In this document: positions 49,926-58,600 of the stretch, piece by piece
Layout: every line of letters starts with the position of its first letter
Numbering within the stretch: the stretch's first letter is position 1
Assembly (NCBI GenBank): GCA_964428895.1
Contig: CAYRZU010000001.1
Coordinates: 55,122 to 119,121, forward strand
Source of the DNA: HyVt-337 sp964428895
GTDB lineage: Bacteria > Planctomycetota > Phycisphaerae > SM23-33
Reading direction: 5' to 3'
Length of the DNA stretch: 64,000 bases
Made by a program: the position numbers and the translations under genes
Notes under the pieces: generated by a model
What the model was told of the DNA's origin: nothing
Database searches by the model: none
What the model saw: the letters and a program-made list of their open reading frames with translations, nothing else

Positions 49926-50944
49926 CCCCGATCACCGACGAGTCGCTGCGGGCGGCCGTTGACCGAGCCAAGCAGGCCCGGCCCTTAGGGGGCCCGGATG
50001 CTGCCTTTCTGGTCGACCTGGCGCAGCGCGACATTCCGCAACTGATGGCGGCGGGCTGGGAAGTTCGCCGCCATTTCTTTGGCCGGGCGGTGCGTATGTG
50101 CTCGATCGTACCGGGCAAGCTCGGCGGGTGCTCCGAAGACTGCGCCTGGTGCGCCCAATCCCACGCGGCCGATACCGATACCGGCGCCAAAGCGCACCGG
50201 ACGCCGTGCAGCGAAATCCTCGCCGCCGGCGTGACCGCGCGGCAGGGGGGCGCGGCAGGGCGGTTGGGGATCGTCAACTCAGGCAGGGGCCCCACTGACG
50301 CCGATTTGGCCGCCGTCCTGGACGCCCTGTCCGACCTTCGAACGGAAATGGGCGACGATCTGCATCTGTGTGCGTCGCTGGGGGCGATTACCGAAGATCA
50401 GGCCCGACGGCTCGCCGAGGCCGGCATTGATCGGTATCACCACAACCTGGAAACCTCACGACGGCTCTTTGGCGAGCTCGTGACCACGCATACCTACGAT
50501 GAACGCTTGGCCACGCTGGCGGCCGTCAAACGGGCCGGGCTGGATGTCTGCTGCGGCGGGCTGTTTGGCCTGGGCGAGACCTGGGCCGACCGGATCGACC
50601 TGGCCGTCACCATCCGCGACGACGTCGGCCCGGTCTCCGTGCCGCTGAACTTCCTGAACGCGATTCCCGGGACGGCCCTGGCTGACCAGACCCCGTTGAC
50701 CCCGGAGGAGTGCCTCGCCACCATCGCCATCTTTCGGTTGCTGCTGCCAACGGCGGATATCAAGGTCGCCGGCGGCCGCGAACGGTGCTTGGGCGACCGC
50801 CAGGGAGATATCTTCCACGCCGGGGCCACCAGTTGCATGACGGGAGACTATCTGACCACATGCGGCCAGGGCACCGGCCACGACCTAGCCATGGTCGCCG
50901 AGATGGGCTTCGAAGTAGTCAAAGAACTGCCCAAAATCGCTTAG
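49922..50944 (+). CDS. bioB: biotin synthase
   Basis: 340 residues. Radical SAM cysteines are in CSEDCAWC (C-x3-C-x2-C); HHNLETS and GLFGLGET are BioB hallmarks, and NFLNAIPGTALADQ is the expected later strand. The C-terminal ATSCMTGDYLTTCGQGTGHD resembles the GASGCMTGDYLTT variant of the family. BioB inserts sulphur into dethiobiotin. The neighbouring window has no other bio genes, so the pathway is split. The start ATG overlaps the preceding small gene. Confidence 0.92.
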   Translation: MTPITDESLRAAVDRAKQARPLGGPDAAFLVDLAQRDIPQLMAAGWEVRRHFFGRAVRMCSIVPGKLGGCSEDCAWCAQSHAADTDTGAKAHRTPCSEILAAGVTARQGGAAGRLGIVNSGRGPTDADLAAVLDALSDLRTEMGDDLHLCASLGAITEDQARRLAEAGIDRYHHNLETSRRLFGELVTTHTYDERLATLAAVKRAGLDVCCGGLFGLGETWADRIDLAVTIRDDVGPVSVPLNFLNAIPGTALADQTPLTPEECLATIAIFRLLLPTADIKVAGGRERCLGDRQGDIFHAGATSCMTGDYLTTCGQGTGHDLAMVAEMGFEVVKELPKIA

Positions 50945-51106
50945 GGGGCCCCTCAGAGCCCCAATTCACGAGACACCCATTTGGCGGGCCGATTTCGACC
51001 GGCGATCCGTCACATAACACATATTATCGGACGTAATGTGCGGACTAAGTGCCCAGGCATAGGGATGCGTGGGATTCGGCCACCTGACGTCGCCTTTTCG
51101 CTCCCC
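50945..51106. other. non-coding spacer after bioB
   Basis: 162 bases between converging bioB and the SGNH hydrolase gene. The G/C-rich start (GGGGGCCCC then GCCCC) can pair into a short stem that could end transcription. An AT-richer part near 51010-51040 (ACATAACACATATTATCGG) has no recognised promoter match on either strand. Confidence 0.35.
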
Positions 51107-51751
51107 TCAAATCGCCCGAACCGCATCCATCCACGCTTCGGCGATCAGCGCGTGCCCCGCCGGCGTCGGATGGATCGCATCCTCGGCCCAGTGCGCGGCG
51201 TCGGCCTCTTGGGACGCTTCCTGATAGATCTCATCCAACGGCACGAAGATCGCCTCGAATTCTTCAGCCAGTTTCCGGGAAGCAAAGATCATCGGGTCGA
51301 GCTTCTGACGGATCGCGTCGATCGGTGAGATGAAATCGTACGGATGCTCGGTGTGAAGCAGGAACGGTTCCAGGATGATGACCCGGGCGCCGGCCTTGCG
51401 GGCCTGAATGAGGATGTCGCGGTAGCCGGTCTCATAGAACTCGGCGCTGTTTTCGGGTCCTTCGTTGCAGGCGTGACAGGCGTCATTGATACCGATCAGG
51501 ATCGAGACCCAATCCGGCTTCAGATCGATGCAGTCCTCTTGCCATCGGGCCTGCAGCAACGGAACGCTATCCCCGCCGATGCCGCGATTGAGAACGTTGA
51601 TGTTGTGCGTTGGGTATCGGAACCCCAGTTGCGGCGCGATCAGTGCCGGATAGCCGAACCCCATGTGCGAATCGGTCCCATCGCGCGGCCGTCCGCAGTC
51701 GGTGATACTGTCGCCCTGGAATACAACCGTTTCGCTAGGTCCGATAATCAT
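51107..51751 (-). CDS. SGNH/GDSL-family hydrolase (putative esterase)
   Basis: 214 residues. Block I contains FQGDSITDCGR (GDS with the nucleophile serine), block II NVLNRGIGGDSVP with the oxyanion glycine, block III ILIGINDACH with asparagine, and block V DAIHPTPAGHALIAEA with the Asp-x-x-His pair. There is no signal peptide, so the enzyme is cytoplasmic. Such hydrolases deacylate sugars, lipids or polysaccharides. It follows rhaB in the same direction with 17 bases between them and could act on carbohydrate esters. Confidence 0.85.
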   Translation of the reverse strand: MIIGPSETVVFQGDSITDCGRPRDGTDSHMGFGYPALIAPQLGFRYPTHNINVLNRGIGGDSVPLLQARWQEDCIDLKPDWVSILIGINDACHACNEGPENSAEFYETGYRDILIQARKAGARVIILEPFLLHTEHPYDFISPIDAIRQKLDPMIFASRKLAEEFEAIFVPLDEIYQEASQEADAAHWAEDAIHPTPAGHALIAEAWMDAVRAI

Positions 51752-51768
51752 TGCGTCTCTTTCTGGTC

Positions 51769-53244
51769 TTAGGCGCGTTGGCCCGTCATGTCGTCATAGC
51801 GTTTGCGCAGATCCCGCCAGGCGTCGCGGTCTTGCGGCTCATACGTTTCCAGTTCGATAGAGTCTCGCATCACCTGGCGAATCTGGGCGGGCCTTTCCAG
51901 AATGCCCAAGCCTAGCGCCACGCCGAGTGCGTTGCCCATGGCGGTGCACTCCGGGGCCCCTGCCACCACCGGCAGACCGGCTGCGTTGGCAATGAGTTGA
52001 CAGAGCGGCTTGTTGGCGATCGCTCCCCCGACCATGTAAAGGGTTTCCACCTCGTGGTCGAACATCGGCAGCATGTGTTCGAGGCGTGTGGCGATCTCCA
52101 GTGCGACGGACTCCCGCACCGCGCGAATCAGTTGTCCTCGCGATTCGATTGGCCCCTGCCCTGTCTTGGCGATCAGGACGGCCAGGGCTTCTTCCATGTC
52201 GTCGGGGCTTAGCAGCGATGGGTCGGCCACGGGAATCAGCGGCCCGTGGGGGGCGGCGTCCGCTTCGTCGGTCATGCGGGGGTAGTCCCACGGATCTTCG
52301 GGCTTGTCCCACTTGCGGCGGAGTTCCTGCACCAGCCACATGCCGATGATGTTGCGACACAAATACCACCCGCCGATGCCGAACTCGTTGGTCAGTTCAT
52401 AGGCGTGGGCTTCGGGTGTGGTGATGGGTTTGCGCACCATCGCACCGATGATGCCCCACGTCCCGCAGGACAGGAACGCCCACTTGCGTCCCTTGGCCGG
52501 GACGGCGCCGACGACCCCGCCGGTGTCGTGACCGGCGGTGGCCACCACCGGAACCGGTCCCAGGCCGCTCAGCCGCTGGACTTCCTCGGTCAGCGGCCCC
52601 AACAGCGCCGGCGGCTTGACGATGTCGGTCTGGAAGAGCTTTCGCGGAAGCTTGAAGCGGCAGATCACCGATCGAGCCCATTTGCCCCGGGCCGTCATCA
52701 GGTTGCTGGTCGACAGTTCCGACATCTCCGAGACCTTCACGCCGGTCAGGAAGAAGTTGATCAGGTCGGGCATGGTCAGGAACGTCTCCGCCGCTTTCAA
52801 TAGCGGCGAACCGTCCCGCTGCATCGCCAGCAACTGGAAGAGTGATCCGATGGTCCACGGGTTGCAGGCGGTCGTTTGGAAGATCTCCGCACGGGACATG
52901 GTGGGGTCGGAGTAGGCGTGGATGTCGTCGGTGCGGTGGTCGCGGTAGCAGACCGGCAGGCCCACCAGGTCACCGTTGGCGTCGATCAGCCCGAAGTCGA
53001 CCCCCCAGGTGTCCACACCGATGCCGTCCGGCTGTAGGCCGCGTTTGGCGCAGACGCGCATGGCTTCCAGGATGCCGTCCCACAGGTCCGCGAAGTTCCA
53101 ATACATCGTGCCGCCCAGCAACACGCGATGACTGGGGAACCGGTGAAGCTCTTCCATGCTGATCTGGCCGTCGGCGAGCGTGACAATAATGCCGCGGCCA
53201 CTCTCAGCCCCAAGGTCGATGGCAAGGAAATGATGTCCACTCAT
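51769..53244 (-). CDS. rhaB: rhamnulokinase (FGGY family carbohydrate kinase)
   Basis: 491 residues. FLAIDLGAESGRGIIV matches the N-terminal ATP-binding strand of RhaB rather than xylulose or glycerol kinases; GVDTWGVDFGLID, TAGHDTGGVVGAVP and FLSCGTWGIIGAM are FGGY landmarks, and VGGAIANKPLCQLIANAAG is the C-terminal signature. It phosphorylates L-rhamnulose, although other deoxy-sugars are possible. No rhamnose isomerase or aldolase is in the window. The operon is manA, pseudouridine synthase, rhaB, SGNH hydrolase, with three bases between the synthase stop and this start. Confidence 0.88.
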   Translation of the reverse strand: MSGHHFLAIDLGAESGRGIIVTLADGQISMEELHRFPSHRVLLGGTMYWNFADLWDGILEAMRVCAKRGLQPDGIGVDTWGVDFGLIDANGDLVGLPVCYRDHRTDDIHAYSDPTMSRAEIFQTTACNPWTIGSLFQLLAMQRDGSPLLKAAETFLTMPDLINFFLTGVKVSEMSELSTSNLMTARGKWARSVICRFKLPRKLFQTDIVKPPALLGPLTEEVQRLSGLGPVPVVATAGHDTGGVVGAVPAKGRKWAFLSCGTWGIIGAMVRKPITTPEAHAYELTNEFGIGGWYLCRNIIGMWLVQELRRKWDKPEDPWDYPRMTDEADAAPHGPLIPVADPSLLSPDDMEEALAVLIAKTGQGPIESRGQLIRAVRESVALEIATRLEHMLPMFDHEVETLYMVGGAIANKPLCQLIANAAGLPVVAGAPECTAMGNALGVALGLGILERPAQIRQVMRDSIELETYEPQDRDAWRDLRKRYDDMTGQRA

Positions 53245-53247
53245 GGT

Positions 53248-54240
53248 CTATCTCCTGCGTCGGGTCGAGGGCCCACGACCCCCCCAAGGCATCTTGGGGC
53301 CCCACCGGCGGCCCCGGTTGCCCGGGCGGTTGGGACGGCCGCCCGATTTTGGTGAGGTCTTCTTGCTCGCCCGCTTGATGACCTTCTTGCTCGCCTTCTT
53401 CGCGACCTTCTTCTTGGTGGTCTTGGGCGGTTTGGCGGCGTCTTTGGAACGTTGGCCCACGGTACGGCTGGCTCGGCCCGGTGGCGGGCCGGGGCGCTTT
53501 TCGGAGGAGAATCCCCCAGTCGCTCGCAGCTTGCTGACCTCGCCGGCCGAGAGTTCACGACACGAGCCCACGCCCAAGCCGTGGTCGGTAATCGTTCCGA
53601 TGGCGCTGCGGTGCAGGCGGCGGACCTTCTGGCCCAGGCGCGCCAGGATGCGGCGGATCTCGCGGTTGCGGCCTTCGGTCAGGCGGATCTCCACCAGCGA
53701 CCCGGTGGCGTGCTTGCGGATGATGCGGATCATTGCCCCGCCGGTCTTTCGGCCATCCAGCCACATGCCCTGTTTGAAGTTGTGTATCTGCTCGGCCGTC
53801 AGGCGCCCTTTGATGTGCACGCGATAGGTCTTGACCACACCGAACTTCGGGTGGGTCAGGTGTTGGGTCAGGTCGCCGTCGTTGGTTAGCAGGATCAGGC
53901 CCGTGCTGTCGGCGTCGAGCCGGCCCACGCAATAGACGCGGTCGGCCATGGGCGGGATGCAATCGATGGCGCGGCGTCGGCCCTCCGGGTCGTGGGAGGT
54001 GCAAACCACGCCGGCAGGCTTATTCAGCAGGAAGTAGCGGCGCGTGGTGGCCTTGGGGGCGAACTTGACGGGCTCGCCATCGACGACGACCTTGTCGGTC
54101 TTGGGGTCGACGAAACAGGGCAACTCCACCACCAGCTTGCCGTTGACGGTGACCAGGCCCTCGCCAATCATTTCTTCGATGGCGCGGCGGCTGGCGATGC
54201 CGGCTTCGGCGAGCGCTTTTTGGATGCGTGTCTTTGCCAC
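53248..54240 (-). CDS. 23S rRNA/16S-type pseudouridine synthase (RsuA/RluB family) with a basic tail
   Basis: 330 residues from GTG 54240, giving the normal RsuA/RluB start (AKTRIQKALAEAGIASRRAI, the S4 domain). The catalytic motif GRLDADSTGLILLTNDG includes the active aspartate. Then GRNREIRRILARLGQKVRRL matches the family. The C-terminal 90 residues are unusually Lys/Arg/Pro-rich (KKKVAKKASKKVIKRASKKT), likely an RNA-binding tail. An in-frame ATG at 54303 would overlap manA by 56 bases. Isomerises uridine in rRNA; the exact site is unknown. Confidence 0.9.
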   Translation of the reverse strand: MAKTRIQKALAEAGIASRRAIEEMIGEGLVTVNGKLVVELPCFVDPKTDKVVVDGEPVKFAPKATTRRYFLLNKPAGVVCTSHDPEGRRRAIDCIPPMADRVYCVGRLDADSTGLILLTNDGDLTQHLTHPKFGVVKTYRVHIKGRLTAEQIHNFKQGMWLDGRKTGGAMIRIIRKHATGSLVEIRLTEGRNREIRRILARLGQKVRRLHRSAIGTITDHGLGVGSCRELSAGEVSKLRATGGFSSEKRPGPPPGRASRTVGQRSKDAAKPPKTTKKKVAKKASKKVIKRASKKTSPKSGGRPNRPGNRGRRWGPKMPWGGRGPSTRRRR

Positions 54241-54247
54241 GGTGTCG

Positions 54248-55204
54248 TTAGCCCTCGGGGAGTGTGACTTCCAGGAATGCGATGTCGCCGGCGGATTCGA
54301 CAACGGCCCCGTTCAGGGCGGCCGGGAGGAGCACGGTCTGTCCGGCTGCAATCGCAACCGCCCCGCCGCCGTCGTTGTCATAGCCGATTGTGACCGGTTC
54401 GGCGGCGCTAAGCATCATCAGTGCTACGCATTGTCCGGCTGGTGGCCGATAGGCTTGCGCGGCGGCGGGCGTTCGCTTGGCCACGGTGAAGAAGTCCGTT
54501 ACCAGCAGCGTCTCGCCGGAGGCGCCGGGGATGGTCTCAGCGCACGGCTCGAAGTGGATACACTGCATGGATCGCTCGACGTGAATCTCTCGCCCGCGGC
54601 CCCAGTCGGTGACGCGATAGGTCGTGTCCGAAGGCGTTTGGACTTCCGCGACCACGACACCGGCGCCTAGCGCATGAATCGTGCCGGCCGGAAGGAAGTG
54701 GAACTCGTCGTTCGCGACCTCGGACCGGGCCACCACGTCTCCACAAGTGTTGGTCTCGATCGCCTGGCGGAACTGCTCGGCCGTCACGCCAAGTCGCACG
54801 CCCTTGCAGATATAGCCGGAGCGAGATTCGACGATGTACCAACACTCGGTCTTCAGGGCGGCGTCGCCGCCGATGTCGGCAACGGCTTGGGCGTCCGGAT
54901 GGACCTGCAGGCTGAGTGTGTCGTTGGCGTCGAGGAACTTCAGCAACAGCGGGAATCGACCGTCGTGGGGGGCGACCCCACCGAGTAGGTCGGTGCCCAT
55001 CTGCCGAGTCAGTTCGGTTAGCGTCTTGCCCGTATCGGGTCCGTTGGCGACCATGCTGACCCCGGCGGTTAGGTCGGCCAGTTCCCAACTCTCACCGATG
55101 GGTTTTCCCGCCGGCAGGTCGCGGCCGAAAAGGCGCTCGAGATTCCGCGCGCCCCATATCTTCTCAATATAGATCGGCTCGAATGTCAGCGGGTAGATGC
55201 CCAT
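54248..55204 (-). CDS. manA: mannose-6-phosphate isomerase, class I
   Basis: 318 residues. Zinc ligands and substrate residues appear in LSLQVHPDAQAV and KTECWYIVESRSGYICKG, then EFHFLPAGTIHALGAGVVV supplies further ligands. The C-terminal part is a second cupin. It interconverts mannose-6-phosphate and fructose-6-phosphate, feeding GDP-mannose and polysaccharide synthesis. No ribosome binding site precedes ATG 55204, and the promoter lies almost on the start codon, suggesting leaderless translation. Confidence 0.92.
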   Translation of the reverse strand: MGIYPLTFEPIYIEKIWGARNLERLFGRDLPAGKPIGESWELADLTAGVSMVANGPDTGKTLTELTRQMGTDLLGGVAPHDGRFPLLLKFLDANDTLSLQVHPDAQAVADIGGDAALKTECWYIVESRSGYICKGVRLGVTAEQFRQAIETNTCGDVVARSEVANDEFHFLPAGTIHALGAGVVVAEVQTPSDTTYRVTDWGRGREIHVERSMQCIHFEPCAETIPGASGETLLVTDFFTVAKRTPAAAQAYRPPAGQCVALMMLSAAEPVTIGYDNDGGGAVAIAAGQTVLLPAALNGAVVESAGDIAFLEVTLPEG

Positions 55205-55212
55205 GGAGCGGC

Positions 55213-55241
55213 ATTCTACCGGCGGGCCGTCTTGCTGACCA
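55213..55241 (-). promoter_or_regulatory. promoter of the manA operon, nearly leaderless
   Basis: On the minus strand TGGTCA (55236-55241) and TAGAAT (55213-55218) with a 17-bp spacer. Transcription would start near 55206, two bases before the manA ATG, which itself has no ribosome binding site. Confidence 0.4.
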
Positions 55242-55312
55242 GCGTGGAAGGTTGAAGGAGTTGTTTTGGCCGAGTAGACTCGCGCCCCTTAGGTCAACCA
55301 CCGAAAGGACTG

Positions 55313-55738
55313 ATGATGTCAGACGACGCCCCTGCCCCGACGCCCGAAAACGCCCCCGAACCGGCGGCAGCCCCTGCCCCTGAACCGGCGGCCGAGCCGG
55401 CCGATGACGCCAAGCCCACGATCACTTACGACGATTTTTGCAGGCTGGACTTGCGCGTGGCGACCATTGTGGAAGTGGCCGAGCACCCCAATGCCGACAA
55501 GCTTCTGGTCTTGCAGATCGACGTCGGCGGCGAGCGACGTCAGTTGGTGGCGGGCATTAAGGCGAGCTATTCGCCCGAGGCCTTGCTGGGTCGGCAGATC
55601 ATCATTGTGGCCAACCTCGCACCGCGCAAACTGCGGGGGATGGAATCCAAGGGCATGCTGCTGGCGGCCGGCGGCGCCGAAGGCCCGGTCATCCTGACAA
55701 CCGAACGGGAAGTGCCGTCCGGCCTGGCGGTGTCCTAG
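55313..55738 (+). CDS. stand-alone tRNA-binding domain, methionyl-tRNA synthetase beta subunit-like
   Basis: 141 residues. The first 35 are Pro/Ala/Glu-rich (APTPENAPEPAAAPAPEPAA). From about residue 38 there is an OB-fold tRNA-binding domain: TYDDFCRLDLRVATIVEVAE, HPNADKLLVLQIDVGGERRQ, VNLAPRKLRGMESKGMLLA (as NLAPRKLRGMESKGMLLAA), typical of the MetG C-terminal domain that occurs separately in some bacteria, also related to CsaA/ARC1. It would help MetG bind tRNA. ATG 55313 or 55316 could start; AAGGA is better spaced to 55316. Confidence 0.85.
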   Translation: MMSDDAPAPTPENAPEPAAAPAPEPAAEPADDAKPTITYDDFCRLDLRVATIVEVAEHPNADKLLVLQIDVGGERRQLVAGIKASYSPEALLGRQIIIVANLAPRKLRGMESKGMLLAAGGAEGPVILTTEREVPSGLAVS

Positions 55739-55781
55739 TCACACCTGCCAACGGGCCCGCTTGACGGTGGGCCTACTGCCG

Positions 55782-56582
55782 TTAGGACCCTTCTCCGGTC
55801 GGGCCCAGGTCGTTGTCCCGCCACGTCGACCCGGTCAAGCCCAGGTCGTTGCCCCCGGTCGGTTCCACGATCACGACCGTTTCGTTGGGCAGCGGCGCTT
55901 GTTCGGCCAGGCCGAGATCCTCGTCCAGCGGCGCTTCTGCGATCAGGGCCGAATCTTCTTCCAAGGGAGTCTCTTCGGCCAGGATCGGTTCTTCTTCCAA
56001 CGGCGCCTCTTCGATCAGGGCCGATTCATCTTCCAGCAACGCTTCTTCGGCCAGGAGCAGTTCGTCATCCACCGGAACGTCCCCGGCCACTGCCGGTTCA
56101 CCGTCCGGCACTCGCTCCTCGCCACTCAGAACGACGTATCGAACGCTGAGATCGTCGCAGATCGTCGTGAGGGTCTGCCAAGCTAGTTCCTCGTTGGAGA
56201 TGCCCGCATCGCCCGAACGGGCCTCGATGACAAGTTGGCTCTTGCGCTCGTCGACGGGCGTCATTCTGAGACTAACCAGGTCGAGGTCTCGGATCGCATC
56301 GATGCGCAAACTACGCTCCCACTGGTAGGTGACCGTGACGTCAGGATGTTCCTCATTCAGGCGCAAGGCCGACGCGTAGACGTTGTCGGCGTCTTCACTG
56401 ATCTGGGCGGTCAGAGCGTAGTCCCCCTCCGGAATGCCCTGTTCTTCGGCGGCTTGAGTCAGGGCCACCGCCGTGATGGCCGACGCGGCTGCGGCAACAA
56501 TGCACCCGCTCAGCGGCAAGAGGAAAGCGGCCGTCAAAAGCAACACCACCAACGTTCGGGAGAAGCGTAGTTTGATACTCAT
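55782..56582 (-). CDS. lipoprotein with a C-terminal tandem acidic repeat
   Basis: 266 residues from ATG 56582. Lipoprotein signal (RTLVVLLLTAAFLLPLSGC) with lipobox LSGC. The next 130 residues, including VTYQWERSLRIDAIRDLDLV and LVIEARSGDAGISNEELAWQ, resemble DUF3568-type lipoproteins with an AAAASAITAVAL start. The last 90 residues contain five 12-residue repeats. It is 351 bases downstream of the lpxB stop and separated by a terminator. Unknown function; the acidic tail may bind cations or peptidoglycan partners. Confidence 0.7.
   Translation of the reverse strand: MSIKLRFSRTLVVLLLTAAFLLPLSGCIVAAAASAITAVALTQAAEEQGIPEGDYALTAQISEDADNVYASALRLNEEHPDVTVTYQWERSLRIDAIRDLDLVSLRMTPVDERKSQLVIEARSGDAGISNEELAWQTLTTICDDLSVRYVVLSGEERVPDGEPAVAGDVPVDDELLLAEEALLEDESALIEEAPLEEEPILAEETPLEEDSALIAEAPLDEDLGLAEQAPLPNETVVIVEPTGGNDLGLTGSTWRDNDLGPTGEGS
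55875..56054 (-). repeat. five tandem 36-bp repeats encoding a 12-residue acidic unit
   Basis: The units read LAEEALLEDESA, LIEEAPLEEEPI, LAEETPLEEDSA, LIAEAPLDEDLG and LAEQAPLPNETV in frame within the lipoprotein gene. The period is 36 bases and the DNA is similar between units, so copy number may vary. Confidence 0.8.
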
Positions 56583-56809
56583 ACGTGTTTTGCCTTTGTT
56601 GCGCGATGGCTTCCGCCGGAGACTTCGACGGGGCGCACCTGGACCGGGCTGATTCCAGTCCACGACCATCACGGACCTCTGTGGGGTCTACTGGGTTTTG
56701 TTGGTCTCTGTTGGGCCGGATTATGCGGCAACGGCCCGGTAGGAAGGCGTTAGCCGACAGAAAACGTCGTATGTTTCGTGTCAGTCGCTAATGTAAATCA
56801 ATGTTAGCC

Positions 56810-56845
56810 AGAAAATTAGAAGGACCCGGAGTTCTCTCCAGGTCC
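56810..56845 (-). terminator. intrinsic terminator of the acpS-lpxB operon
   Basis: A 10-bp stem with one mismatch (GGACCTGGAG/CTCCGGGTCC on the minus strand, 56822-56845, loop of four) followed in the minus direction by TTCTAATTTTC. It lies about 90 bases past the lpxB stop, in a spacer of 351 bases that otherwise shows no gene. Confidence 0.65.
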
Positions 56846-56933
56846 CGATAGCGGGCACTAATTTGAGCGGCATTATAGCCAAAGGGTCTGGGGGATGCAA
56901 GCCAAAATGCGAGATTGGGAGGGGTTCGGACGG

Positions 56934-58109
56934 TCAGGGCCCGGCCGCCCTGCCCTGGTTCCCCCGCTCTTGGAGAAGTTCCATGACCAGATCGGCCGTG
57001 GATTCCGAGGCCGTTCGGGCCAGGCGGTGTTCTTCCAGGTCGGCCGTCGCTTCCAGCAGTTCCTTGCGGGCCTGCTGGAGGCGTTCGCGGCTGGCGAGCA
57101 TCTCCATCACGGGGGTGCGGAGTTGGTCCATGTTGCCGAACCAAGGCATGACTTCGGGCATGATCTTTCGGTCGGCCAGAATGTTGACGAGCGACAGAAT
57201 CTTCGCCCGCACCAGCCACCAACCGACGAGGTGGTAGGCCCACCAACCGGCTCGGAAGACTACCACCATCGGTGTGGCGTAGTAGGCCGTCAGCAACGTG
57301 GCCGTTCCGCTGACCACGATGGCGAAGTGGGAGTCGGCGACGACCTCGGGAGTCTTTCCGACCACGATCTCGAATTCGGTTCCGCCGGTGGCCTTGCGAA
57401 TGCGTTCGGCGGCGGTTTCATCAGGGGCGGCGAATGTGCAGACCGTTTCGGGCCAGCGTTCCGTGATCTCCTTGGCGATGGTTTCGATTTCGGCGCCCTG
57501 CCCGGCGATTTCTCCGGCCCGAGACCCCGGCAGCAACGCCACGCGGAATCGCCCGGTTCGGCTGGCCTGATCCAGGTCGGGCAGTGTCTGACCGCGCGGC
57601 GGAATGTGGTCCAGCAGCGGATGGCCCACGAACGTGGCGTTGACATCGCGCTGGCGGAAGTAGTCTTCCTCAAAGGGCAGGATGCAGGCAACGCGGTCAG
57701 TCAGTCTGGCGAGCTTCCTGACTCGCCAGGACGCCCACGCCCAGACCTGCGGGGCCACGAAGTACATCACCGGCGAGCCGGCCTTGCGGGCGGCCTTGCA
57801 AACGTGCCAATTCAGCGCCGGCGAATCGACCGGGATAACCACATCCGGCTTGAGCTCCATGATGTGCTTCTTCAGTTCCCGGATGCGGCGGAAGAAGAAG
57901 CTCAGCTTGAAGAATGGCCCGCCCATCATGGAGGCCTGGTCGGTGATGTCCATGACCAGTTCGCAGCCGGCCTGGGCCATCTTCTCGCCGCCGGCGCCGA
58001 TGAAGCGGGCTCTAGGCAGGCGTTGCTTGAGGACCTTGATCAGCTCGGCGGCGTGGCCGTCGGCGCTGGCTTCGACGGCGGAGAAGAAGATAGTGGGCGC
58101 TTCTGTCAT
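56934..58109 (-). CDS. lpxB: lipid-A-disaccharide synthase
   Basis: 391 residues. The family order is clear: start (PTIFFSAVEASADGHAAELI), FIGAGGEKMAQAGCELV, VVIPVDSPALNWHVCKAARK, YFVAPQVWAWASWRVRKL, ILPFEEDYFR and FVGHPLLD, then ALLPGSRAGEIA. LpxB joins two acylated glucosamines to form the lipid A disaccharide at the inner membrane. The N-terminal AGExSGD motif of most LpxB proteins is here AVEASAD. Later residues (RAGWWAYHLVGWWLVRAKIL) fit the membrane-interface segment. acpS lies upstream in the same operon. Confidence 0.93.
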   Translation of the reverse strand: MTEAPTIFFSAVEASADGHAAELIKVLKQRLPRARFIGAGGEKMAQAGCELVMDITDQASMMGGPFFKLSFFFRRIRELKKHIMELKPDVVIPVDSPALNWHVCKAARKAGSPVMYFVAPQVWAWASWRVRKLARLTDRVACILPFEEDYFRQRDVNATFVGHPLLDHIPPRGQTLPDLDQASRTGRFRVALLPGSRAGEIAGQGAEIETIAKEITERWPETVCTFAAPDETAAERIRKATGGTEFEIVVGKTPEVVADSHFAIVVSGTATLLTAYYATPMVVVFRAGWWAYHLVGWWLVRAKILSLVNILADRKIMPEVMPWFGNMDQLRTPVMEMLASRERLQQARKELLEATADLEEHRLARTASESTADLVMELLQERGNQGRAAGP

Positions 58110-58136
58110 GGCGGCCTTCGGGTGTCGGGTCTGTGT

Positions 58137-58526
58137 TCAGTCGTCGTTACTGGTGCCGATAGCCGAGGCGATCGCGTGCGTGCCGATGTGGCTAATCGAG
58201 ATCAGTATCTCCGAGAGCGTGAGTTCGTCAGCGATTTGCCGGCATCGGCCGCTAAGGCTAACCCGTGGCTTGCCGGATGGTTCGTTCCGGACTTCGATAT
58301 CGGTCCAACTGATGCCGGCCTTCCACCCCGTGCCAAGGACCTTCAGGACCGCCTCTTTGGCGGCGAAACGCCCCGCCAGATGCTCGACTTCTCTCTTGCG
58401 GCCGCAGCAATAGGCCAATTCCGCCTCGGTAAAAACCCGCTGCAGGAATCGGTCGCCGTGGCGGGCAATAGAGGCCATCAGCCGTTGGCAGTCGACCATA
58501 TCAATACCGTGAGAAACGATTTTCAT
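58137..58526 (-). CDS. acpS: holo-[acyl-carrier-protein] synthase
   Basis: 129 residues. GIDMVDCQRL matches the family's GIDIVEIxR magnesium site; FAAKEAVLKVLGTG is the second catalytic motif, with the metal-binding glutamate. It moves phosphopantetheine from CoA to ACP, needed for fatty acid and lipid A synthesis. AGGG six bases before ATG. It is the first gene of an operon with lpxB (27-base gap) and is divergent from the histidine kinase gene. Confidence 0.93.
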   Translation of the reverse strand: MKIVSHGIDMVDCQRLMASIARHGDRFLQRVFTEAELAYCCGRKREVEHLAGRFAAKEAVLKVLGTGWKAGISWTDIEVRNEPSGKPRVSLSGRCRQIADELTLSEILISISHIGTHAIASAIGTSNDD

Positions 58527-58570
58527 GCAGTTCCCTGCTCTTTCGCCAGGCAGGCGTCAGCGTTGGGACC

Positions 58571-58600
58571 ACTATGCGACCCCGATGCCCCTTTCGTCAA
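58571..58600 (-). promoter_or_regulatory. promoter of the acpS-lpxB operon
   Basis: On the minus strand TTGACG (58595-58600) and CATAGT (58571-58576) with an 18-bp spacer, giving a leader of about 38 bases before ATG 58526. Confidence 0.5.
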
